This document shows, one piece after another, positions 53,203 through 63,373 of a stretch of 64,000 nt of DNA. The position numbers and the translations under genes were made by a program. The first letter of the stretch is position 1; every line of letters begins with the position of its first letter. A model generated the notes under the pieces. The model was not told the origin of the DNA, did no database searches, and was given only the letters and a program-made list of their open reading frames with translations. The DNA comes from SIAJ01 sp963773845 (GTDB lineage: Bacteria > Planctomycetota > Planctomycetia > Gemmatales > Gemmataceae): the NCBI GenBank assembly GCA_963773845.1, contig CAVZCU010000008.1, positions 62,001 to 126,000 on the forward strand, written 5' to 3'.

Positions 53203-53702
53203 TGGCTTGTCAGCGCATTCTGCGGACCTATAGTACGCTTTCGGTCTGGATAGCGAGTAGTCGTCGAATCATGCAAACGGATTGTGCCTGTTGCGCGTTG
53301 AGTGAGCTAAGGGCGGGGTATGAACACGCTTGGACAGAATTACATTTGTATGTTTGTTATACTATGACACTCTGACCCAAGTCTCCGGCCGCGAGCGAAA
53401 TGCCGAACATTTGCACGGGTCGGTGAGGCAGAGCCGACCATCGCTTTTGAGACCGCGGACTATTGGTACGCGGGTCTGGGAAGCAAGAAAGTGACCGAGT
53501 ACGGGAAATGAGAATTCGCTCCCGCTCGCGGCAAGGCCAATAGATGGTAATGCGGCCCCATTGCCGACACCTGGATATATTTTTGGAGCCTTTGGGTTGG
53601 GAAGGCGAAATCCCTTTGCAAATTCCCCGCTCAAACCGCTATCATGTACGATCTGATGAACGATCCTGTCATGTCCGCGCCAATCATAGCGGAGTCTATT
53701 GA
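53203..53702. other. 500-base spacer without a supported gene
   Basis: No open frame with convincing composition. A short plus-strand run (GEAEPTIAFETADYWYAGLGS near 53430-53500) looks faintly protein-like but has no start or homology that I recognise. The minus-strand frame at 53362-53634 has shadow-like composition. The promoter of the gene at 53703 must be here. No repeat was seen. Confidence 0.5.
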
Positions 53703-56700
53703 ATGGCCACTACCACCGCGTTCAAAGTTCAGTGCCCGAGCTGCGAAGCGAATGTCAGCATCAAAAGCGCTGCACTGGTCGGCAAGAAAGTCGACTGCCC
53801 GAAGTGCAAATACCGCTTCGTGGTGCAGAATCCGTCCGACCTCGATGACGATGACGCCGACGGAGGCACGGGTCAGAAGAGCGGCAAAGGCGGTGGCACC
53901 GCGGTCGCGAAGAAGTCTCTCGCCAAGTCGAAGGCGAAGAAGGACGATGTCGACAAACCTTCGAAGAAGAAAAAGAAGCCCAACATCATTTTGTTTGTGG
54001 GCATTGGTTTGGCGGTGTTGACAATCGGCGTTCTCGGCGCCTATGTGGGCGGCGTGTTTGACGGCGACGAGCCAGCAAGCAGCGGCGGGGGAGGCGGTGG
54101 CGGCCGGGCAGCGGCAGCGGCAGCGGAAGTACGGCGAAGAACAACCCAACTACGGGAACCGGGAAACGCATCACCAGCCAAGAACGATCCGGCGGCACCC
54201 CTTCCTCCTGGCGCCCCCGGAATTGCACGCGACCCGACCAATTTGCTTCCGAATGACGCTCAATGGGTCGCCCATATCGAAGATGTGCGGGCGGTCTTGG
54301 CTACACCCGGTGGAAGTGCCGTTTTCTCCCCCGACAAGGGGACGTCTGGCGTCGTCAAGGAATGCCTTGGATTTGACGTGAAGGACATCAAGCAAATCGT
54401 ATCGTGCGGGGGAGGTGATGGGTCCTGGACATTTACGATCCTCCGAACGCAGGGGGCGATCAATCAAGATGCGCTTCGGGCGGCCATGGACCTGGGCGAC
54501 CCGGTCAACAACATCCGGAACCGCGATTACTTCCTGGTCAAGGAAAACCCCTTGTTCGAAGCGGTCGGAAACTACTTCGCCACGCGATTGAAGGAACTCG
54601 GCTTCAAGATCGATCCGCCCGCCGGTCCACGTCAAATGACGGTTTGCCAACTGGACGGGAAGACTTTGGCAGTCGCGGATCGACAGGTCATGGAAAAGTT
54701 TCTCGAGACGAACGCACTGCCCGAATACCGATCGCGACTGACGACAGCTCCGACCTCGGCTCCGGCCGGGAACTCGGGCTTTGGGCCTCCAGGTGGAATG
54801 GGGATTGGCGGCCCGCCCCCCGTGCCGGGTGGTGGACCGACTCCTTCGCCCTTGATGCCCGGCGCGCCCCGGTGCAGCGCCCGCGATTCCTCCAGCGCCC
54901 AACACGCCGCGCTCTCAGTCGGAGAGAGGCTCATCGCTTGTACCATTCCAGGGTCCGCCCCCCGCGCCAGGTGGGCCAGGTGCAATGCCGCTAATTCCCG
55001 GCCCGCCAGGCGGACGTCCGGGTGGTCCAGGACAGCCCGGAACACCTGCCGCTTCAGGACCGAAGGTATACACGTCCATTCCGACGTTCCGAACCGTGCA
55101 TCCCAACCTGAAGGCGATGCTCAACCACATGGATTCGGACGAGAAGCCTCTGGTGAACTTCGCAATTCGCGTGCAAACGAGCCGAATGCTCGACGCGTTG
55201 TTCGGCGCCGGAATCGATTTCGGTGGTGGGAAATTCAGGCCGTCGCTGCCGCCCGGTGTGAAGGGGCGCGATGCGATTCCGAAGCAGCCATACCTCGGCA
55301 TTGCCCTTTTCAAGTTTAATTCGGAGAAGTTTGACCTGCGGATCGCGGTCGATTGCGACGACGAGGAGCAAGCCAAGGATGTCGAGTCGATAATGAAGTT
55401 GCTTATGCCGCTGATTGCCTTGGAACTCTCCGAGTTAACTGGCATTCCGGTGGGGGCATCGTTCAGCGGTCAAAACAACAATGGCGGTCCCGGTTACCCT
55501 GGAACCGGTCCGAACTATCCACCGGGCATGGGCCCGGTCGGCCCGCCGCCGGGCATGGGCCCAGGCATGCCCGGCGGACCTGGTATACCCGGAGGACCGC
55601 CCCCAACTCCAGGCAAGCCGGGTAGAAGCGAACGCCTAAATGAGGGATACGGTTCGAACGTACCGTTTCAGGGGCCGCCGCCGCCTCCGGGTCCGCCACC
55701 TCCTCCAGGCGGGCCGGGCAAAGGGCCTGGCATGCCGGGCGGCTCCCGGTATACCGAGCGGACCTGGAATGCCAAACATGCCCGGCTACCCGGGCGCGGG
55801 GTATCCTGGAAACCAGAATCAACCCAAGACAAAATCCGTCGTCTCTCTGACTCGGACCGACAAGGTCGTGATGGTGAAGATCGATCTGGATTGGAAAGAC
55901 GACTACAACAAAGTCCGCCCCTACTTGTCGGACTACTTTGACGGAGTTGCTGGCCAGGGAATGCTGCTCGCATCGAAGCATCCTTGGCGGAAACTCGCTG
56001 AGGCCGTCAAGCGGTTCCAGACAATTGGCAAGTTCCCGCGGGCGGCGGCGAGTCGCCGTTCGGTAGCAGCCCGAATGGGCCTGCCATTCGCTCCGGAACA
56101 GCGTGTGAGTTGGATGGTCGAACTCCTGCCCGGGCTTGGCTACGACCGTCTCTATCGCCAGATTGATAAGGACCTGGGTTGGAATAGCCCCGCCAATCTT
56201 CGTGCCGGTCGATCGTGGATACCCGAATTCCTCGACCCAGGTCAGGATTCGGAATCGTGGCGAGCGAAGCTGACGAGCGTTATTGACCGCGATCTCGGCG
56301 CCACGCATTTCGTTGGCCTGTCGGGCATCGGCAACAATGCAGCCGAATTGCCAGACAAGCCGGAATTGGCGAACCGCCTGGGAATCTTTGGCTACGAACG
56401 ACAGACCGCGGTGGCGGACGTCATTGACGGGCTCGACAAGACGATCTTTATGATTCAGGCTCGTCCGGAACTTGCCCGTCCGTGGATCCGTGGCGGCGGG
56501 GCAACCGTCCAGGGTGTGGCCGAAACAAATAGCTTCGACGCATTCAACAATCTGCAACCCAACCTCGATTACGGCGCCTATGCCATTATGTGCGACGGAT
56601 CGATCCGGTTTATCAAGCCCGGTATTCCCGATGCGCTCTTCAAGGCGATGGTTACTTACAAAGCCAAGGACAGCACGGCCGGGATCGATGAGTTTGCTCC

Positions 56701-57825
56701 GAAGGTGACGCTCGAAAAGAGTCGGCTGCACACGAACAACATTCCGAAGATTCAGGAGGCCGCTCCAGGTTATGTGCCCAAGGATTGGGAAGGGTTGTCG
56801 GTGCGCGTGCTCAAAGCGACGTTCGGCGTCGCCATGCCACGCGGTAAGACGGATGTGACGGCGGAACATCCCTGGGAAAAGAACTTCACCGGCAATTGGG
56901 CTGCGAAGAACATTACCCTCGGAGTTGACGCCCGGCATATTTATGGCTTGCCCGCGTCCGACCCGTCCGGGGCTGCCGCGGACGCGGAGACCAAGCAGTA
57001 TCTCGACGCAAAGGGCCTGATACTGGATGGCAGTGTGTCCGACGCGCCGAAACTCGGCCCCAGCAAGGGCAAGCAGTTCCGGGCCAAGCCGGAGAAGAAC
57101 TACAAGGGGACGATCCTCTGCCGTCTGTGGGTGCTTCACAACGCCCGATTTGTCATGACCGTGACCGGCCCAGAAAAACTGGATACGAAGGACGCCGACG
57201 AGTTCTTCAAGACGGCGACAGAGCGCGACGGATCGAGCGTGGAAGCGCCGCAATTGCCAGGACAAAAGCAATGGCATCACTACTACATTTCAAGCCTGAG
57301 GATGTTGTTGATCATGCCCGGCGAGCCACAGATCTTGCCGACGGAAAAGAACATCTTCCTGTTTTGGCCGAAGGATGCGACCGGAGGCGCGATGTTCACG
57401 TTCTCGATCGTGCCGGCTAAACTCGATCCGGCCGTTGATGTTGCCAAGGGCTACGCCTCATTGCTAAAGGCAGTCAAGGATGGCCAGTTTGGCAAGGATC
57501 CGAAGAACGTCACGAAGAAGATGCTCGGCGACCGACCCGGGGTACGTTACGAATTGCGGGACGGCGACACCGTCTACTCGACCTGGGCGGTTTACAACAA
57601 CGAAGAATCGGCCGTCGTGATGAAGGTTCGAAAGGATGCGGGGCTGCCGGCGACGGCAGAGAAAACCTTCTTTGAAGGCTTGCAGTTTGGAGTCGACAGA
57701 CCGCCGCCAAAGAATGGAAACAATAACGGTCGGCCCGGGGTTCGGCCCGGAGGACCCGGTGGACCGCCGCCGGTCCCAGGCCTTCCGCCGGGGCGCCGGG
57801 CGCTCCGCCTTCGCCAGGTCGGTAA
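53703..57825 (+). CDS. Giant zinc-ribbon/TM/Pro-Gly-linker/DUF1559 protein (frame-shifted)
   Basis: About 1370 residues if the frames are joined. VQCPSCEANVSIK...VDCPKCKYRF is a CxxC...CxxC zinc ribbon (residues ~9-40), followed by Lys-rich linker and one membrane helix (IILFVGIGLAVLTIGVLGAYVGG). Two repeated extracytoplasmic domains follow (NLLPNDAQWVAHIEDVR..., ...TVHPNLKAMLNHMDSD), separated by collagen-like Gly/Pro-rich linkers. The C-terminal part contains VKIDLDWKDDYNKVRPYL and a DUF1559-type core (NNAAELPDKPELANR, GAYAIMCDGSIRFI). Frame changes near 54110, 54880-54960, 55625-55750 and 57795 join the pieces. Two genes instead of one cannot be excluded. Likely a cell-envelope protein. 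Confidence 0.65.
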
Positions 57826-57848
57826 TTGACAATTCTTGTTTCGCCTTT

Positions 57849-57875
57849 GCGGGCCGCGCTTTCAGCGCGGCCCGC
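57849..57875. terminator. GC-rich hairpin terminator
   Basis: GCGGGCCGCGCT (57849-57860) pairs perfectly with 57864-57875 around a TTC loop, then TTT. It lies 24 bases after the stop of the giant DUF1559 gene and 16 bases before the end of the converging gene at 57891. Confidence 0.85.
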
Positions 57876-57890
57876 TTTGATTCGGCCCTG

Positions 57891-58334
57891 CTATTTTGAC
57901 AGTGCGGCCATGATTGCGTCCGCGAACCCAACTGCATCTTCGGGGCCGGCGGCCGTGATGATCCGCCGATCGTGCTCCAATTTCGGAATTCGCCGAAGCA
58001 CGACTGTCAGAATGTTCCGATCCACGTCGTCCCCATCGTTCGTCCGCATTCCAACCCGGACCTGCGAGCGACGAATCAGCGGGTCGTCCAAATCCGCCAT
58101 CCGGCTCCGGGTTCGGTGGTCCGAGTCGTGTTGCCAATCAGGCTCGCGGAAGTGAAACCGATTCGGGGCGGATCCCAGGAAGTGTAATTCCTTTTGTACG
58201 GTTTCCCTCAAGATGTAGGACTTGCATGCGCGGCTTGTGGAACTGGCGTCGCGATCGAACAAAAATCCGTGGCGGCAACTTGGCACTAAACCACGAGTTG
58301 CGTCTCGGCCTCCAGAATTATTCTTCAACGGCAT
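57891..58334 (-). CDS. Hypothetical protein, up to 147 residues
   Basis: Open frame with MPLKNNSGGRDATRGLVPSC... The second half (ILTVVLRRIPKLEHDRRIITAAGPEDAVGFADAIMAAL) looks protein-like; the first half is less convincing and a shorter start is possible. No motif or signal seen. It lies next to the terminator hairpin 57849-57875 on the converging side, as expected for a real 3' end. No family recognised. Confidence 0.4.
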   Translation of the reverse strand: MPLKNNSGGRDATRGLVPSCRHGFLFDRDASSTSRACKSYILRETVQKELHFLGSAPNRFHFREPDWQHDSDHRTRSRMADLDDPLIRRSQVRVGMRTNDGDDVDRNILTVVLRRIPKLEHDRRIITAAGPEDAVGFADAIMAALSK

Positions 58335-58388
58335 GGGGCCTGCGTTAGTAGATCTTCGCGAAGCAAAAACCTCCCGGAGTTCCTAACC

Positions 58389-58592
58389 ATGACCCGTTTA
58401 GATACCGTCGTACGGCCGAACCGCCCGCAAGTTCTCACCCGTAAGCCCGCCCGGCGCGAGCCCGACGTGCGAGCGATGCTGCGTGAGATCGCCTACGTCC
58501 TGCATTGCACGCGCAAGGTCAAAGCCGAGATCCTCGCCGAGCGCGAAGAGCGCCGCGTTCGCAGCCTGCCGCCCGAGGCGAACGCAGTATAA
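58389..58592 (+). CDS. Small basic protein, 67 residues
   Basis: MTRLDTVVRPNRPQVLTRKPARREPDVRAMLREIAYVLHCTRKVKAEILAEREER... A basic, helical short protein with start ATG 58389 and an intact frame. It is followed by a perfect 14-bp hairpin at 58641, consistent with a monocistronic gene. No family recognised; the helix MLREIAYVLHCTRKVKAEI is reminiscent of small conserved Gemmata proteins. Confidence 0.6.
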   Translation: MTRLDTVVRPNRPQVLTRKPARREPDVRAMLREIAYVLHCTRKVKAEILAEREERRVRSLPPEANAV

Positions 58593-58640
58593 ACGGATGG
58601 GATTCTTGCACCGTCGTCGATGACTGCCGACGGAAGTGCG

Positions 58641-58677
58641 AGCGAGGCCGCGGCAACCCAGTCGCCGCGGCCTCGCT
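58641..58677. terminator. Perfect 14-bp GC hairpin
   Basis: AGCGAGGCCGCGGC (58641-58654) pairs perfectly with 58664-58677 around a 9-base loop. It lies 49 bases after the small basic gene and 30 bases before the end of the converging DUF1552 gene, so it can terminate both. Confidence 0.85.
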
Positions 58678-58706
58678 TACGTTTCAGCTTGCGAATGCAG
58701 CTCAAC

Positions 58707-60041
58707 TCACGTCAAGCTCAGCGCACCGCCAGCGCAGAAGTTAGGATTGCCAAACTTCTCGATGTGATGGCCAAAACCGTGGGCCAGGGCGATGAGCAGC
58801 CGGTTGTGCGGAACTCGGCGGAACTTCAACGAACGACCCATCTTGAAGTCGAGCCCGCCGCCGACGAGTACGAACGGAATGTTGTCGTGCGTGTGCGAGT
58901 TCCCCTTGCCCAGTTCGTTCGTCCACAGGATGACGGTATTGTCGAGCAGGCTGCCCTTGCCGCCCGGCTCGGGCGTCTCGCTTAAGCGCTTGGCGAGATA
59001 GGCCATTTGCTCGCACCACCACTTGTTGATGCGCGTCAGTTTGTCGACCGCTTTTTCGTTCTTGTCGGGCTCATGCGACAATTCGTGATGCCCCTCGCTG
59101 ATGCCAAGCCAGTGCATCCTCGCCCCGCCGACCGAATTGGTGAATTGCAGCGTGGCCACGCGTGCGAAGTCGCGAGCGAAACTGTTGACCATCAACTCAA
59201 TCTGCATCTTGCTGATTTTGGGGATGTTGTCGTTCTGCTCTTTGACGCCCGGCTCGATCTCGGGCACCTTGTGGCCGACGTTGGCTTCCTTCGCCCCTTT
59301 CAACTCCTGCTCCATTTCGCGAACGAAGGTCGCGTGCTCGTCGATCAGCTTCTTATCCTCTGAGCTGACCGCTCCTTTCACTTTCTTCAAGTCTTCCTGG
59401 AGGTCATCCAGAATGCTAGCGAGCGCTTCCTGATCTTTGGCCCGACCGTAGAGCTTGTTGAACATCTGGTAGGGGTTGTCGATTGGCGGCAACGGCTGGT
59501 TGGCGCCGGCGTAGCTCATGCGCGTCCAGGTATCCGCCCGTTCGGGGACCATCACGCCGAATTCGAGTGAACCGAATCGCGTCTTGGTCGCGGAATCGTG
59601 CTGCAGGAAGTTGCGGACCTCCTGGTCGATCGAAATGCCCTTCGCCCAACCGGCCGGCGTGTCCGATCCGCCCTGGATGTTGCCGGGGTAGAGTTCAATG
59701 CCCGTGAGCAAGCAGCCGATGCCGCGCATGTGCCCGTCGCCGTCGCCGCGAACGCGATTGCTGACGCCGTTCAGCGTCAGCACCTTGTCCTGGAATGGCT
59801 TGAGTGGCGAAAGGCTCTCCGGCAGCGTGAACTTCGCGCCCTCCTCCTTCGGCCAGAATGCGCCGGGGATCACGCCGTTCGGCGAGAACATGATCACCAG
59901 CCGTTGCTTCCGCTTGGCCTGGTTGGCAAAGCCGAGACTTGGCAGGTTGAGCACGAAGGGAACGGCGGCAGCGCCAATTCCGAGATCGCGGATAAATTCA
60001 CGGCGAGAACGATAAAGCGGCACAATAGGCCTCCGTTTCAT
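58707..60041 (-). CDS. DUF1552 exported protein (Tat signal)
   Basis: A typical planctomycete DUF1552 protein, 444 residues, intact. MKRRPIVPLYRSRREFIRDLGIGAAAVPFVL is a twin-arginine signal. RLVIMFSPNGVIPGAFWP, MRGIGCLLTG, RFGSLEFGVMVP and ARDFARVATLQFTNSVGGARMHWLGISEGHHELSHEP are the family signatures. ELGKGNSHTHDNIPFVLVGGG is the conserved end region. Partner of the DUF1592 cytochrome protein that lies upstream on the same strand (60672-63048); such pairs are cotranscribed in planctomycetes. Function unknown, in the periplasm. Start ATG 60041. Confidence 0.95.
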   Translation of the reverse strand: MKRRPIVPLYRSRREFIRDLGIGAAAVPFVLNLPSLGFANQAKRKQRLVIMFSPNGVIPGAFWPKEEGAKFTLPESLSPLKPFQDKVLTLNGVSNRVRGDGDGHMRGIGCLLTGIELYPGNIQGGSDTPAGWAKGISIDQEVRNFLQHDSATKTRFGSLEFGVMVPERADTWTRMSYAGANQPLPPIDNPYQMFNKLYGRAKDQEALASILDDLQEDLKKVKGAVSSEDKKLIDEHATFVREMEQELKGAKEANVGHKVPEIEPGVKEQNDNIPKISKMQIELMVNSFARDFARVATLQFTNSVGGARMHWLGISEGHHELSHEPDKNEKAVDKLTRINKWWCEQMAYLAKRLSETPEPGGKGSLLDNTVILWTNELGKGNSHTHDNIPFVLVGGGLDFKMGRSLKFRRVPHNRLLIALAHGFGHHIEKFGNPNFCAGGALSLT

Positions 60042-60097
60042 ATCCACTACTAATATTAATCTAATACCCGTTTCAGGTCCACCCTTCGCTGACGCAA

Positions 60098-60475
60098 TCA
60101 ACCGCTTTGGACCATTCGCCCGTCGGTACTGACCCCGGTCGGGCCATCCGCGTAGTCGGGCGCTTCTTCAATGCAATAGCCTTTAATTCCAATGCAAAAC
60201 ACCGCTAGCCCGATCACGCCTGGTCCGATGAGAAGTACCGCCACCTTGTTCAAGTTGTCGTTCCGTTCGCGTTGAGATTCGGTTACGTCGTGCTGTCGAA
60301 GGTCGCTCACCCATTCCCAAACCGACGCGCTACGATAACCAGGAGTGCCGCACCACCCAAATTTAGGCGTCTCGCTCGTTTTGTGGTACGTCCAGGACAG
60401 ATTTGATGACAATCCTCCGAACACGACCGCAAAGCCGGCCAATGCAAACGCGAGCGCTCGGAGAATCTTCCTCAT
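60098..60475 (-). CDS. Small membrane protein with two helices, 125 residues
   Basis: MRKILRALAFALAGFAVVFGGLSS is the first membrane helix. A polar loop with Trp and Cys (FGWCGTPGYRSASVWEWVSDL) follows, then a second helix (VAVLLIGPGVIGLAVFCIGI). Start ATG 60475. It lies between the two genes of a normally adjacent DUF1592-DUF1552 pair, next to a large inverted repeat, so it may be a later insertion. No family recognised. Confidence 0.6.
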   Translation of the reverse strand: MRKILRALAFALAGFAVVFGGLSSNLSWTYHKTSETPKFGWCGTPGYRSASVWEWVSDLRQHDVTESQRERNDNLNKVAVLLIGPGVIGLAVFCIGIKGYCIEEAPDYADGPTGVSTDGRMVQSG

Positions 60476-60550
60476 CAATGTCTCCAGCCACTCGGCGGAG
60501 CAGATGACCCGGGTGCCAACGCCGCCGCCGTCGCAATCTCCACCGCCGGG

Positions 60551-60657
60551 TGCCATGCCCACGGCTTTGCGTGGGCATGTAACGCTTGCTTGACAATAGG
60601 CTAGCCCATCGCCAATGGCGAGGCTCTACATGCCCACACAAAGCCGTGGGCATGGCA
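60551..60657. repeat. 31-bp inverted repeat, each arm also palindromic
   Basis: TGCCATGCCCACGGCTTTGC... (60551-60581) and its inverse (60627-60657) differ at one base, with 45 bases between them. Each arm alone contains ATGCCCAC/GTGGGCAT, so two small hairpins or one large cruciform can form. It lies 15 bases after the stop of the DUF1592 protein gene. Confidence 0.75.
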
Positions 60658-60671
60658 CCCGGCGAGGAGTG

Positions 60672-63048
60672 CTAGCCGGGGCGATTCTTCGCGGGCAACG
60701 CCGTCATGTTTGCAATCTCCACCGCCAGCTTGCGGATGTTATATCCGCTGTTGGCGAACGACTGGCGCAATTCGTCCAATGCTTTCGGCCCATACGCTCG
60801 CACCGGCTGTTGCACCAGCTGATGAAACATCTGCTGTACGAACGAGGTGTGGACCTCGTCGCTGTTGGACAGGAATTGGGCGAGGTCGCGGGCGCCGGAG
60901 AGTTTCACGATCTGGCCGGTGCGGGTTTCATAAGCGCCCGATGCATCAATCGGTTTGCCGTGATCCTCAGTCCGATATCGGCCGACCGCATCGAACTGCT
61001 CCAGTGTAAAGCCGAGCGGGTTAATGACGCCGTGACACGACTGGCAGTTGGCGGGCTTGGTTTGCAGCATCACGCGTTCGCGCGTGGTCAGGTTCGGATG
61101 CACATCCTCGGCGAGCGGAGTGAAAGCCTGGTTCGGCGGCTTCAGCGCTACACCGAGCACGCCGCGAGCGAGAAAGACCCCGCGGTGGATCGGCGAAGTG
61201 GAACCGGTATAAGCGAACGTTGTCAGCATGTAGGGATGCGTCAACACGCCCGCCCGTTTGCCCGCGTCAATCTTGACTTTCGTAAATGGCAAATCAATCG
61301 GCGGCGGAACGAAGAACCCCGGCACGAGCGACAAGGCCGATCGCGTGGCAACTTCGTTCTGCCCGAGCGCCACGCCATAGAAGCGGGCAAGCCGGCCATT
61401 CATGTAGATCGAATCGTCCAGCATCAGCCGACGCAAGTCCGAGCGATCCGACCAGACCACGTCGTCGAGAAGCAGATCGAGCGACGAGCGCAAATCCCAC
61501 ACGATATCTTGATCGAATCCCGGGAAACGCTCGGGGTCCTTGGCCACGTCGTGCGGTTGATCGATCTTCAGCCAGGTGTGCAAGAACTGACGCAATTTTA
61601 CTTTTGCCCGTGGATCCGCCAGCATCCGCTCTGCCTGCCGGGCGACTTCGTCGCGGTTCGACAACTTGCCGGCCGCGGCAGCCTTCAACAATTCCTCGTC
61701 AGGCATCGAATCCCAGAGTTCAAACGATAGCCGGCTGGCGATTGCGTAATTGTCGCCCTCGCTCGGAAGTTCGCGATACAGGAAGCGGGGGGATTTCAAC
61801 GTCAACAAGACGACACGTTTCAACGCGATGTCGGGATTCTTGGCCACCTGGAATTGGTGGTCGATGTAGAGTCGTCGTTCGTCGTTAGTCAACGGACCGC
61901 GAAACGCCCGTTCCACAAAGCGCTTGGCGAATTCGCCCAGTTTTGCCGCTCGATCACCAGCGCCGGGACGAGTGCCGGCCAGCTCATCGATATGGGCCGA
62001 GATGTAGCCGGCCGCGTCGATCGCCCCGTCGGTGGTTGCCTGGTCCCATGCTTTCGAGATGGTCGTGCCGCGTTCCCAGCCCATGCTGCGATCGTCGGGC
62101 GGAAACGGCGACGCTGGAACGTAAGTGGCCGGTACGCGAGCCGGCGACAAATAACGGGAGGGGATCGTCTCCGGCGTGCGGCCGGGCCGCTTCCATGAGA
62201 GATCGATGCTCGCCGGCATGGAGGCCCGCGTCTTCGCCCGCTTGGGATCATTGACCCCCTGCTGGGACTTGCTGAACTCCAGCCGCAACGGATAACTTCG
62301 CCCAGCAAGCAGGAACAGCGAGGCGCGGTATTCGGTATCGTTGCCCGATTTGACCCAGCGATCGATGAAGGCATTGCGGTCGTCGTTGACCCAGATTCGC
62401 AACGCGTGCTCGGTGTGCACGATGAATTCGTATTCACCGGTCTCCGGCGCCTGAACGGAACCCTCCCAGCGAATGTTAAACTCGAATGATTGGAACGAGC
62501 CCGCGGCCGGCGTGCCCGTGGCAAAGTTGAAATGCACCTCGGGGTCGATGCGATCGATGACGCGCTTGTTGCGTTGAAAGCCGCGGGCCGCGAAATACTC
62601 GCCGCGTAGTCCATGGTCGACTATCCAACTTGGCCGGTGGACGAAACGTGCCGACCAGATCGGCGACGGCGTTGCGATATTGTTTGACCGTCAAGCGGGC
62701 CAAGTCGACGCGGGGCGGCTTGTTCCGCTCGCGAGCGGCTACAGAGTAGAACGCGTCGTAAATATAGGCGGCGACCTTTTCGGACTCCGGTCCGGTGCAG
62801 GTCCCCGGTTCATCCTCGGGCATGGTCTTGGCGATGAGTTTTGCCAGTTGTTCGGAGCTCTTGTTGCCCGCAAGCGGCTTCTTGTATTTCTTGGCTCCCT
62901 CGCCCTTCATTCCATGACACGAAGCACATCGCTTGCGATAGATCTGCTCGCCGGTGAGTTGGGCCGCGGACACGGAACCCGCGAGCATGACGAAGGACAG
63001 GAGGGCTGCGGCGAGTAATTGGACGCCCGGTCGGAAAAAACCCACCAC
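60672..63048 (-). CDS. PSCyt1/PA14/DUF1587-DUF1592-DUF1588-DUF1585 cytochrome protein (frame-shifted)
   Basis: A secreted multi-domain protein, about 790 residues. LLAAALLSFVMLAGSVSAAQ is the signal, IYRKRCASCHGMKGEGAKK the N-terminal c-heme (PSCyt1) and LTVKQYRNAVADLVGTFRPP DUF1587. A PA14-like carbohydrate-binding section (IRWEGSVQAPETGEYEFIVHTEHALRIWV) follows. RLSFELWDSMPDEELLKAA begins DUF1592, PVRAGVLTHP-type AGKRAGVLTHPYML DUF1588, and TKPANCQSCHGVINPLGFTLEQFDAVG DUF1585 with the second heme motif. Frame changes lie near 62630 and 62560. The GTG start 63048 lies inside the inverted repeat; ATG near 63230 or an internal ATG are alternatives. Partner of DUF1552. Confidence 0.92.
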
Positions 63049-63138
63049 AAAGGCACAAAGATCACACAAAGGACCACAAAGGAAAAGCCCGGCTTCTTTG
63101 TGGTCCTTTGTGTGATCTTTGTGCCTTTGTGGTGGGTT
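63039..63138. mobile_element. Perfect 100-bp palindromic MITE-like element (GxxExxY-end family)
   Basis: Arms 63039-63081 and 63096-63138 are perfect inverted copies of 43 bases, with a 14-base centre that is itself partly palindromic (AAGCC/GGCTT). The outer sequence ACCACAAAGGCACAAAG and following bases match the terminal repeats of the GxxExxY element at 20315-20808, so it is an empty derivative without the gene. It sits across the start of the DUF1592 gene and contributes its frame-open upstream codons. Confidence 0.85.
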
Positions 63139-63373
63139 CGAGGTTGAGCTCGCCCCCGACGGCGTGCCTCGTCGCACTTCGGCCTCCGCCGTCTTGGGGA
63201 CGCGGACCTGCTTAGCCTTGTCTTGAATCATGAACGATGCCGGAGCGAAGCGGTTGTGGCCCAAAGGGAGAATGAGGGCCGGGGTGGGAACCTTCTAATA
63301 TCAGTTTGGTCGGAATACGAGCCGAAGTCAAGCGGCTGACCCTCATGAATGCAAATGCGGGAGCTGAAGAGAA
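63049..63373. other. Spacer with MITE-like element and short open frame
   Basis: Besides the palindrome 63039-63138 this holds an open minus-strand stretch that would extend the DUF1592 protein upstream (FMIQDKAKQVRVPKTAEAEV...). I judge this extension non-coding or poorly supported. About 110 bases before the McrC-like end are featureless. Confidence 0.5.

Noticed and set aside
53362..53634. 90-residue minus-strand open frame before the giant gene
   Set aside because: Random-like composition, no ribosome-binding site, and no family resemblance.
55463..57280. 605-residue minus-strand open frame
   Set aside because: Antisense shadow of the giant DUF1559 gene; begins and ends inside it with no start signal or domain.
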